Origin: an uncultured Anaerotignum sp.
GTDB lineage: Bacteria; Bacillota; Clostridia; Lachnospirales; Anaerotignaceae
Assembly (NCBI GenBank): GCA_910578425.1
Contig: CAJTQX010000034.1
Coordinates: forward strand, 3,714-30,060
DNA: 26,347 bases
Reading direction: 5' to 3'
Part shown: positions 1 through 6,506 of the stretch, piece after piece
How the letters are laid out: each line of letters opens with the position of its first letter
How positions within the stretch are numbered: position 1 is the stretch's first letter
Translations under genes and position numbers: made by a program
The notes under the pieces: generated by a model
What the model was told of the DNA's origin: nothing
The model's input: the letters and a program-made list of their open reading frames with translations, nothing else
The model's database searches: none

Positions 1-135
1 GATTTTAATACTGAATGTGAGTATGGGATTGTTACGTCAAAACAGGCGAAACTTTCTTCTTTGGAAAAAATATTCCTTGAACAATTGGAAAAGGATTTGA
101 TGTTTACAAATGTGAAGGATTCTTTCCTAACCTGA
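1..135 (+). CDS. C-terminal fragment of an unknown protein (5' end outside window)
   Basis: Frame 1 is open from the first base to a TGA at 133-135 and gives 44 residues rich in Lys, Glu and Leu, including SSLEKIFLEQLEKDL, which would form an amphipathic helix. I do not recognise a family. Codon use is strongly AT-rich, like the gap that follows and unlike the minus-strand genes from 2.3 kb onward. With the start missing, it may be either a real gene tail or chance reading frame. Confidence 0.45.
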   Translation, partial: DFNTECEYGIVTSKQAKLSSLEKIFLEQLEKDLMFTNVKDSFLT

Positions 136-370
136 TACAGATAAGGTGACATTTTTTGTGTTTCCAATTTCTCTATAAATTTTTTTGTTTTTCTCTTTAA
201 AAATCATCACATTAAGGCTCTTTATTCTTGTTTGCATAAATTGGTGTAACTGTGGTGTAAATCCATTATCGAAATAGCCTGAAACCCTATAAAATCAAGG
301 TTTCCAACAATATCTAAGAAATTTTCTTAAGTTTTTATAAATATCATCCGCAAAACGCCGCAAAGACAGC
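136..370. other. AT-rich non-coding gap
   Basis: No convincing gene on either strand. The stretch has long T runs, a tandem GGTGTAA pair at 243-249 and 254-260 (11-bp period), a 6-bp inverted repeat GAAACC/GGTTTC at 281-286 and 299-304 around a 12-base loop, and a 13-base palindrome AAGAAATTTTCTT near 317. None is followed by a clean U-tract, so I do not call a terminator. The direct repeats upstream of the 371-399 promoter could bind a regulator, but that is a guess. Confidence 0.4.
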
Positions 371-399
371 TTGTAATTTCAGAAAGATTGTTGTATAAT
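371..399 (+). promoter_or_regulatory. Sigma-A promoter for the VUT transporter-SDR operon
   Basis: TTGTAA (371-376), a 17-bp spacer, then a perfect TATAAT (394-399). Transcription would start near 406, leaving a leader of about 58 nt before the ATG at 464. Confidence 0.75.
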
Positions 400-417
400 A
401 AAACAAAACAGTTCAGG

Positions 418-453
418 GGTAGTTTTATATTTTGCAAAACTGCCTTTTCTTTT
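418..453 (+). terminator. Terminator-like hairpin in the VUT leader (candidate attenuator)
   Basis: GGTAGTTTT (418-426) pairs with AAAACTGCC (436-444) with one G-U pair and a 9-nt loop. TTTTCTTTT (445-453) follows at once, and the ribosome binding site TTTGGAG is immediately downstream. It starts only about 12 nt into the transcript, so it could terminate transcription early or cover the translation start region. An upstream CAGTT (410-413 region) could compete for the AACTG in the 3' arm. I compared it with preQ1-I riboswitches from memory and saw no match. Confidence 0.5.
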
Positions 454-463
454 GGAGTAAATA

Positions 464-1246
464 ATGAAAATAAAAGAAAAACAAACAAAAACATATACCT
501 CCCCCCTGGCCGCATGGTTTTGGCGCGAAAAGGAAGAAACCGAAATTTTGCTGAGATGCATCCCTTCAACAGTCGTTTCCTTGTTTGTTGTCAGCGTCAT
601 CTGCATGAACCTGCTCGCAAACAAGACGCTGCTGCAAACCAACTGGATCGCCCTGGATGGCGGTATTCTGATATCCTGGCTTTCTTTTATGTGCATGGAT
701 ATCATCACAAAGTATTTTGGTCCTAAAGCGTCCAATAAAATCGCAGTGCTTGCCGCTTCGATAAACGTGCTTACCTGCCTGATTTTTTATATAGCAAGCA
801 TCATTCCGTCCAATGCGGACGATTACACCGCGCTGGACGGCATCCTTGGCGGGACGTGGTTTATTCTCTTAGGCAGCACGATTGCATTTCTTGTGTCTGC
901 TGTTATAAATAATTTTCTGAATTGGGCAGTCGGCAGGGCATTTCAGAAAAATCCGGATGGGAAGCTTGCGTATGCCGCAAGAACTTATATTTCGACTTTT
1001 ATCGGGCAATTTCTGGACAACCTGATTTTTTCCATTATCGTTTTTGTCGGCTTCGCCCCAATTTTCTGGGACGGATTTCATTGGACAGTCTGGCAATGCA
1101 CTGCCTGTGCTTTGACCGGTGCCATCGCAGAGCTGATTATGGAAATCATTTTTTCGCCTTTCGGGTACCGCATTGTCAGGAAATGGAAGGAACATAACGT
1201 TGGCCAGGAGTATCTTGCCTATGTAAACAGGGGGAAACAGCAATGA
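464..1246 (+). CDS. VUT-family membrane transporter (queuosine-precursor transporter-like)
   Basis: 260 residues with about six hydrophobic segments. The pattern fits the VUT/DUF165 (YhhQ-like) family: an early LANK motif, DGGILISWLSF followed by MDIITKYFGPK (in the place of the usual TDI..E.YG segment), and a late QFLDNLIFSIIVFVG helix. YhhQ proteins import queuosine precursors; the substrate here is inferred only. The start is fixed by TTTGGAG 6 nt upstream. Its TGA overlaps the next ATG (ATGA at 1243-1246), so it is translationally coupled to the SDR gene. Codon use is more AT-rich than in the minus-strand genes. A preQ1-type tgt lies 13 kb away, which is compatible with a role in queuosine supply. 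Confidence 0.8.
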   Translation: MKIKEKQTKTYTSPLAAWFWREKEETEILLRCIPSTVVSLFVVSVICMNLLANKTLLQTNWIALDGGILISWLSFMCMDIITKYFGPKASNKIAVLAASINVLTCLIFYIASIIPSNADDYTALDGILGGTWFILLGSTIAFLVSAVINNFLNWAVGRAFQKNPDGKLAYAARTYISTFIGQFLDNLIFSIIVFVGFAPIFWDGFHWTVWQCTACALTGAIAELIMEIIFSPFGYRIVRKWKEHNVGQEYLAYVNRGKQQ

Positions 1247-1896
1247 AGATATTGATAACAGGAACATCTCAGGGAATCGGTCTGGCGGTTGCCAGACATT
1301 TTTTGAAGGAGGAGCATGATGTGATGGGGATAGACCGCCAGCCGGCAGGCATTCACCATGAACGTTACTGCCACTATCAGTGCGATGTGCGGGATTATGA
1401 AAAACTGCCTGACATTCAGGGTATAAATATTCTGGTCAATAATGCAGGGACACAGAATGAGGAAGATATTGACATCAACCTCAAGGCTCTGATTCATATT
1501 ACCGAAAAATACGGCGTTCAGAAGGAAATACGTTCTGTCTTAAATATTGGTTCAGCAAGTGCTCATACAGGGGCGGAGTTTCCGGAATATTGCGCAAGCA
1601 AAGGCGGTATACTGGCCTATACGAAAAATGTCGCCATGCGTATTGCGAAATATGGTGCTACCTGCAACAGCCTTGACCCCGGCGGCGTCCTGACGCCTTT
1701 GAATGAGTGCGTCATGAATGATCCTGTACTTTGGGGGAAAATCATGGATGAAACACCGCTCAGGCGTTGGGCTGCACCGGAGGAAATTGCTGAATGGGCA
1801 TATTTTCTGACAGTCACCAATACTTTCTGTACAGGGCAAAATATTCTTGTTGATGGAGGGGAAGCAATCAATTACCATTTCATCTGGAAGGAATGA
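1243..1896 (+). CDS. Short-chain dehydrogenase/reductase (SDR)
   Basis: 217 residues, a compact classical SDR. Visible motifs are the Rossmann TGTSQGIG (residues 7-14), Asp31 at the end of the second strand (suggesting NAD preference), NNAG (66-69), the catalytic Ser region IGSAS (102-106), YCASK with Tyr116 and Lys120, and a late PGG plus DGG segment. It therefore oxidises or reduces an alcohol/carbonyl using a nicotinamide cofactor; the substrate cannot be read from sequence. The ATG overlaps the stop of the transporter gene, so the two are co-translated and probably act on the same compound. It is shorter than the usual 245-250 residues: the segment between NNAG and the Ser motif is compressed, yet all catalytic residues are kept. 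Confidence 0.85.
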   Translation: MKILITGTSQGIGLAVARHFLKEEHDVMGIDRQPAGIHHERYCHYQCDVRDYEKLPDIQGINILVNNAGTQNEEDIDINLKALIHITEKYGVQKEIRSVLNIGSASAHTGAEFPEYCASKGGILAYTKNVAMRIAKYGATCNSLDPGGVLTPLNECVMNDPVLWGKIMDETPLRRWAAPEEIAEWAYFLTVTNTFCTGQNILVDGGEAINYHFIWKE

Positions 1897-2196
1897 GACA
1901 AAGATACACAGGGAACTCCCCCACACAATCGTCAATGAATTTACAGGAAAATACCCTTTGCGCAGAATTGCCTATTTCCAAATTTGTACTTTAGGCAGTC
2001 TGCCAAATATTATCTATACTCTCTTTCCTTTTTGGTACCCCATAAACTGCGATACGCCCAGCGTTGGCAGTATACCGACAACCCAATGGATAGATTCAAC
2101 CGCACCTTTATTTATAATCAAAAGGAGTGCTCCTGCTTGCCTCACCGCCAGAAACCTCCTGTGAAACACATGACTATCGCGTGGTTTTCTCCACAC
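1897..2196. other. Intergenic region between convergent operons, possible gene remnant
   Basis: About 300 bp with no supported gene. A weak inverted repeat, TTTAGGCA-GTC-TGCCAAA near 1990-2007, might end the SDR transcript but lacks a close U-tract. A minus-strand frame open over 2014-2283 reads as hydrophobic, protein-like residues (for example GAVESIHWVVGILPTLGV) but has no good ribosome binding site and overlaps the terminator hairpin, so I treat it as a possible remnant only. Confidence 0.3.
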
Positions 2197-2238
2197 AAAA
2201 ACCGGAGGTTCTTTGGAATATCCAAAGCCCTCCGGTTT
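2188..2238 (-). terminator. Terminator of the nucleoside hydrolase operon
   Basis: A long stem AAACCGGAGG (2199-2208) with CCTCCGGTTT (2229-2238), extended inward by CTTTGGA/TCCAAAG (2211-2217, 2221-2227) around ATA. Read on the minus strand it ends in GGTTTTTGTG, so it terminates the operon whose last gene stops at 2280. The plus-strand exit has only three T residues, so it would act weakly in that direction. Confidence 0.8.
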
Positions 2239-2279
2239 CAGGCATAAATTTACCTGCCGCCTTTCTGGAATGAAAACCG

Positions 2280-3209
2280 TCAATATTTCGCCATTAAATC
2301 CATAACTTTTTTCAAAAACGCATCTCTGTCCACGTCCGTAACGATGTAGGCATTATGCTCCATCTGTTTATCGCTGTAAAGGTCTGTCACCGTTTTTCCA
2401 AGCGTGATTTCGCCTTTCGTTTCTACGCGGATGCCAACATGGTGCGTTTCAAAAATGCTGTCATCTGCCGCATACATCACTGCAACAGGGTCATGCAGTG
2501 CAACACCCGGCTGTTTCCATTCTTCCAGTGCTTTTTTCTGCAAATTCTGGAACACGTCATAGAACAGCTTCGCCTGCGGGCTGCCCAAAGCTCCCAGCTT
2601 CTCCAATTCCTCCGGCGTGATATATGCCTTCATGGTTACGTCAAGCCCGCACATATATACCGGTATGCCCGACTGAAACAGCATATCCGCCGCTTCTGGA
2701 TCAACATAAATATTAAACTCCGCCGCAGGCGTAACGTTTCCGCCAATCGCCGCACCTCCCATGATTACAATGCGCTTCACAAGCTGCGGCAGCTCTTTAT
2801 ATTTAGACAGCGCGATGCCAAGATTCGTCATGGGGCCTGTCGCAACTATCGTCAGTTCGCCCTTCTGTTCCTTCGCAATGCGGTACATCGCATCCCATGC
2901 CTTTTCCGCCGGAATTTCATCATCTGGAATTTCCATCTTCACACCGCCGAAACCGTCCTCACCATGTACGCCCGAAGCCGTAACGGGCTCCCGAAACATC
3001 GGGTGTTCCGCGCCTGAAAAAACAGGATAGCCTGCACCGCTTACCTTGCGCACGCGCATCGCGTTTACTGTTGTTTTGTCTACGCTCACATTTCCGGCTA
3101 CCGTCGTTACCGCCAATATTTCCAGCTCCGGCATCTGGTGTGCCAGCAGCAGTGCCGCCGTATCATCCACACCTGGATCACAATCTATGATTACAGGAAT
3201 TTTCTTCAT
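2280..3209 (-). CDS. Inosine-uridine-type nucleoside N-ribohydrolase
   Basis: 309 residues, the normal size for the family. It cleaves the N-glycosidic bond of nucleosides to give base and ribose in the cytoplasm. The N-terminal Ca2+/ribose motif DCDPGVDD (9-16) is intact, followed by ASGVHGEDG with its His, TGPMTNLG, AEFNIYVDPEAA, GLDVT and LHDPVAV. The two His-containing motifs are those of group I enzymes (pyrimidine-preferring or broad). The ATG overlaps the stop of the upstream hydrolase gene by 4 nt (ATGA), so the two are coupled. It lies downstream of a nucleoside ABC importer, which supports intracellular hydrolysis of imported nucleosides. The exact substrate is unknown; queuosine hydrolases (QueK) also belong to this fold. 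Confidence 0.9.
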   Translation of the reverse strand: MKKIPVIIDCDPGVDDTAALLLAHQMPELEILAVTTVAGNVSVDKTTVNAMRVRKVSGAGYPVFSGAEHPMFREPVTASGVHGEDGFGGVKMEIPDDEIPAEKAWDAMYRIAKEQKGELTIVATGPMTNLGIALSKYKELPQLVKRIVIMGGAAIGGNVTPAAEFNIYVDPEAADMLFQSGIPVYMCGLDVTMKAYITPEELEKLGALGSPQAKLFYDVFQNLQKKALEEWKQPGVALHDPVAVMYAADDSIFETHHVGIRVETKGEITLGKTVTDLYSDKQMEHNAYIVTDVDRDAFLKKVMDLMAKY

Positions 3210-4150
3210 GCGTTCTCCCCCTTCCCATATGTTGCGATTGCCTCAACCAGAAGGTCTACAAAGCCCTGACGGTCAATTCCCATCAGCACTTTCGCATTTG
3301 GAGCCTTCCCAAGCCTGTTGTTAAAATCAGCAACCGTCGCGCCGCGGCAGAAATCTCCTTTCGTTTCGATCTGCACATACAAATCGCGGCTTTCCATCAG
3401 TTCAGGACGCACCAGAGCCGCCACAGCCACAGCGTCATGCACCGGCGCGCCTTCGTAGCCGATTTCGCGATGAAATTCATAGAAAAATTCCAGCCACTGT
3501 GCCACAACCAGCGCGACAGGATTCCCCATTGCGCGGATTCTCTCGAAATCCTCCGGAAAAATCAGAGCTTTTTCCGTTACATCCAGCCCCGCCATTGTAA
3601 TCGGGATGCCGGAGCGGAACACAACGTCTGCCGCCTCCGGGTCAACCAGAATGTTGAACTCCGCCGCGGGCGACCAGTTACCATACTGCACGCCGCCGCC
3701 CATCATGGAAATGCGGGCAATCTTCCCTTTCAGTTCCGGATGCGCCATCAGCAGTGCCGCGATGTTCGTCAGCGGACCTGTCGGCACAATCGTAATGGGT
3801 TCGCCGCTTTCCCCGATGATTTTCGCCATCAGCGCGACAGAATCCATCTCCTCCATCGGGTAAGCAGGTTCCGGCAGCTCCGCGCCGTCAAGGCCGGATT
3901 CCCCATGCACAGACGCCGCCGCCATCGGTTCCGCCAGCAGAGGGCGCGGACGCCCCTTCGCCATCGGCGCATCCAAGCCAATCAATGTACAGACTCGTCT
4001 GGCATTATATGTCGTTTTTTCTATGGTCTGGTTGCCGCAGCTGGAAGCCACCATACGGATATCCAGCTCCGGACTGGCGTTCGCAAGCACCCATGCCATC
4101 GCATCGTCATGCCCCGGGTCCCCCTCCAGAATAACAGGTATTTTCTTCAT
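3206..4150 (-). CDS. Nucleoside hydrolase with altered N-terminal Asp motif (RihB-like)
   Basis: 314 residues from the ATG at 4150, chosen because GGAGG lies 9 nt upstream; longer in-frame extensions lack this. The fold matches inosine-uridine nucleoside hydrolases of RihB type: EGDPGHDDAMAW near residue 9, VHGESGLDG, PTGPLTNI, AEFNILVDPEAA, GLDVT, PVHDAVAV. The first Asp of the family motif (the proposed general base and Ca2+ ligand, DxDPGxDD) is Glu here, confirmed codon by codon (GAG). All other metal ligands that I can place are kept. It is the first of two tandem hydrolases and is translationally coupled to the second. Divergence between the pair suggests different nucleoside specificity, or altered activity in this copy. 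Confidence 0.85.
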   Translation of the reverse strand: MKKIPVILEGDPGHDDAMAWVLANASPELDIRMVASSCGNQTIEKTTYNARRVCTLIGLDAPMAKGRPRPLLAEPMAAASVHGESGLDGAELPEPAYPMEEMDSVALMAKIIGESGEPITIVPTGPLTNIAALLMAHPELKGKIARISMMGGGVQYGNWSPAAEFNILVDPEAADVVFRSGIPITMAGLDVTEKALIFPEDFERIRAMGNPVALVVAQWLEFFYEFHREIGYEGAPVHDAVAVAALVRPELMESRDLYVQIETKGDFCRGATVADFNNRLGKAPNAKVLMGIDRQGFVDLLVEAIATYGKGENA

Positions 4151-4214
4151 TCCAAAATTCCTCCGTTTTCTTGAAACTGCCACAGGCAGAATCCTGAGTA
4201 GTGTCGTCATAAGT

Positions 4215-4226
4215 TATGTATACATA
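4215..4226. promoter_or_regulatory. 12-bp perfect palindrome TATGTATACATA, candidate operator
   Basis: A perfect inverted repeat 65 bp upstream of the first nucleoside hydrolase start. Its symmetry and AT-rich core resemble operators of GntR-type repressors, but no such regulator is encoded in the window. I found no convincing -35/-10 pair beside it. Confidence 0.35.
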
Positions 4227-4248
4227 TTTTCGAGCATAATCAGGGCGG

Positions 4249-4435
4249 ATTTCAGGCAAAAATTCGCAGGCGTACAATGTGGTGCGGCATTGCCGCGCTG
4301 CCCCAGCCGTGCGGTCGCCTCTGGCGACTGCTGCAACAGCGGGGCTTTGCCCCGCCATACGGGCGAAGTCGTCAGGCAGGCGGTACGGCAGGAATTTTTA
4401 ACGAAAAAACCGACAAAATTTGCCGGAAAGGCCTG
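4249..4435. repeat. GC-rich multi-hairpin intergenic repeat
   Basis: Fills most of the 314-bp gap between the second permease and the first hydrolase. Three hairpins follow each other: GCGGC-ATT-GCCGC (4284-4296), GCGGTCGCC-TCT-GGCGACTGC (4311-4331) and GCGGGGC-TTT-GCCCCGC (4339-4355). They are flanked by arms that share motifs with the 16401-16561 element: GCAGGCGTAC followed by GTGGT and CGGCA on the left, GGTACGGCA, CGACAAA and TGCCGGAAA on the right. None has a U-tract on the minus strand, so read-through into the hydrolases is likely, perhaps with altered mRNA stability. Confidence 0.65.
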
Positions 4436-4464
4436 TGCAAACACTTGTGGCGACACTGCCTGAC

Positions 4465-5400
4465 TTACTTCCGCGTCTTTTTGATTCGTTTAATCGTCGC
4501 AGCAGCATAAAGCACAAGGCCGATAATCGTCACAGCGTAAGGGATCGCCGCCACAAGGTAGGACGAGAAGCCGGGCATCCCTTCCATTTTATTGCCAAGC
4601 GCGCTTGCAAAACCAAACAGCAGCGAAGAAAGCATTGCCCCCACAGGCTCGCCCTGTCCCATCGCCTGCGCCGCAAGCGCGATAAATCCGCGTCCGGCTA
4701 TAATGCCCGTATTCCAGCTTTGAGAATAATACATTGACATATATGCCCCGCCAAGGCCGGAAAGCGCGCCGGAAATCGCCAGCGCGATATACTGAATTTT
4801 CAGCACGCTGACGCCCACACTGTCCGCCGCGTTGGGGTTTTCGCCCACCGCGCGGATCTGCAGGCCTGTTGCTGTTTTATACAACAGTACCCATACCACA
4901 AACACCAGCAGGAACGCCACATATGTCAGTATGGAATGTCCGGAAAAAATGGGTCCCAGTACAGGAATATCCTGAATCAGAGGAATGTTGATTCTCGGCG
5001 TCAGCATAGCCGGCGTTGTCAGGCTTGCGGTATTGCCCTTCAGTCCCGTAAAGAGGTACAGCAGGAAAATCGTACCGCCGCCGCCCATCAGATTGACCGC
5101 GATACCCGCAAGGATAATATCCGTTTTCAGCTTCAGTGCAAAGAAGCCCATAATAAGCCCCAAAAACGCACCAACCACCAGCGCGCCAAGCGCGCCAACC
5201 AGCCAGTTATTTGTCCAATAGGCAAACAGCACGCCAAACAGCGCGGAAATGCCCATAATACCCTCCAGACCAATATTGGAAACACCGGCCTTTTCCGCCA
5301 CAACAGCCGCCAGAGCCGCAAACAGTATCGGGGAAGTAATACGGATAATGGAATAGCCAAAGCTGGTTGTAAAAACCATGCTTATCAACTGATCAAACAT
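4465..5400 (-). CDS. nupQ: Nucleoside ABC transporter, second permease (NupQ/YufQ-like)
   Basis: 311 residues, almost entirely hydrophobic with about eight to nine membrane helices, of the branched-chain/BMP-type permease fold. Recognisable segments are AEKAGVSNIGLEGIMGISALFG near residue 35, the cytoplasmic loop AVGENPNAADSVGVSV and the late GRGFIALAAQAMG. With the partner permease it forms the membrane channel of a nucleoside importer. Its ATG shares one base with the stop of the preceding permease gene (TAATG). It ends 314 bp before the nucleoside hydrolases, from which a repeat region separates it. The symbol is by analogy with Bacillus subtilis nupNOPQ. Confidence 0.88.
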   Translation of the reverse strand: MFDQLISMVFTTSFGYSIIRITSPILFAALAAVVAEKAGVSNIGLEGIMGISALFGVLFAYWTNNWLVGALGALVVGAFLGLIMGFFALKLKTDIILAGIAVNLMGGGGTIFLLYLFTGLKGNTASLTTPAMLTPRINIPLIQDIPVLGPIFSGHSILTYVAFLLVFVVWVLLYKTATGLQIRAVGENPNAADSVGVSVLKIQYIALAISGALSGLGGAYMSMYYSQSWNTGIIAGRGFIALAAQAMGQGEPVGAMLSSLLFGFASALGNKMEGMPGFSSYLVAAIPYAVTIIGLVLYAAATIKRIKKTRK

Positions 5401-6506
5401 TATACATTCCCTCCTTCCGCCGCAAGCTGTTTTTCACGCATTTCTTCTTTCGCGTCTTTCACGACAATTTTCTGGCGCGTTTTCGCCATAAACTGCTCCG
5501 CCGCGAAGAACAGGAAGATAACTGCCTGTATGATATCAATCATTTCCGAAGGCACGCCCGCGTAGATAGACATCAGTTCACAGCCTCGGTTCAGATATGC
5601 AATGAACAGTGCGGCAAACGGCACCATAATCGGGTTGTTTTTCGCCAGAATCGCAACCGTCATACCCGTCCAGCCATAGCCGGGCAGTTCCTTCCACAGG
5701 AACGCACTATACCGTCCCAATACCTCAATCGCGCCGCCCATACCGGAAAGCACGCCGCCGATAACCTGCGACGCAACAATAATCGCGCCGACCTTCATGC
5801 CGGAGTATTTCGAGAAGGATTCGTTGATGCCAATCATGCGGATAGCGTAACCCCAGCGTGTCCGGAACATAAATACCGCAATCACTGCCGTTGCCGCAAT
5901 CGCCGCCAGGAAGCCCCACGTCAGTTCTGTTCCCGGAATCAGCTTTGCCACCTTTGCCGTTTCCAGGAAAGGAAACGTCTGTGTTGAGCCTTTGCTCCTG
6001 TCCGCAAAGGTATTATTCAGGAAATGCAGTATGATGTACATAATAACATAGTTCAGCATCAGCGAGCATACCATTTCGCTGGCATTCAGCTTCACTTTGA
6101 TAATCGCGGGAATCAGCATTGCCAGACCGCCGACAACCGCCCCCGCCAGTATGCAGACCGCAGGGTGCAGACCCGCGCTCATGGGTATGTAAATCGCAAT
6201 CAGACCGCCGATAAAGCCGCCCAGCATGGTCGTGCCTTCACCCGCAAGGTTAAACTGATTCGCGGAAAACATCACGCATACGCCAAGCCCCGTAAATATG
6301 ATAGGCGTCATACGCCCTAAAATCGCCCAGATAGATTTTACGTTCAGTGAGCCGCCGCTGAAAACAGGACGTATCAGCAGACATTCCAAAGCCGTTCCCG
6401 GGCTGTCGGAGGAAAGCAGTATCAGGACAAACGCCACTGCAATCGCAATCACGATTGCCGCAAGCCCCCGAATCATTTCAAACATAAATTTCCGTTTATG
6501 CTTCAT
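5400..6506 (-). CDS. nupP: Nucleoside ABC transporter, first permease (NupP/YufP-like)
   Basis: 368 residues with around ten hydrophobic segments. It has an N-terminal basic start, ILGRMTPIIFTGLGV, then MFSANQFNLAGEGTTMLGG, matching the larger permease of BMP-type importers, and the coupling loop MIGINESFSKYSGMKVG. The start at 6506 is set by GGAGGG 8 nt upstream and overlaps the end of the ATPase gene by 11 nt. The charged C-terminal tail is cytoplasmic. It pairs with the adjacent permease as a heterodimer driven by the upstream ATPase. Confidence 0.88.
   Translation of the reverse strand: MKHKRKFMFEMIRGLAAIVIAIAVAFVLILLSSDSPGTALECLLIRPVFSGGSLNVKSIWAILGRMTPIIFTGLGVCVMFSANQFNLAGEGTTMLGGFIGGLIAIYIPMSAGLHPAVCILAGAVVGGLAMLIPAIIKVKLNASEMVCSLMLNYVIMYIILHFLNNTFADRSKGSTQTFPFLETAKVAKLIPGTELTWGFLAAIAATAVIAVFMFRTRWGYAIRMIGINESFSKYSGMKVGAIIVASQVIGGVLSGMGGAIEVLGRYSAFLWKELPGYGWTGMTVAILAKNNPIMVPFAALFIAYLNRGCELMSIYAGVPSEMIDIIQAVIFLFFAAEQFMAKTRQKIVVKDAKEEMREKQLAAEGGNV

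Noticed and set aside
406..463. preQ1 riboswitch in the VUT leader
   Set aside because: The leader lacks the preQ1-I loop pattern and A-rich tail I know, and at under 60 nt it is too short for other classes plus an expression platform.
4339..4355. Intrinsic terminator from the GCGGGGC hairpin
   Set aside because: Neither strand has a U-tract after the stem.
4249..4435. CRISPR array or tandem repeats
   Set aside because: The hairpins differ in sequence and spacing; there is no regular repeat-spacer pattern.
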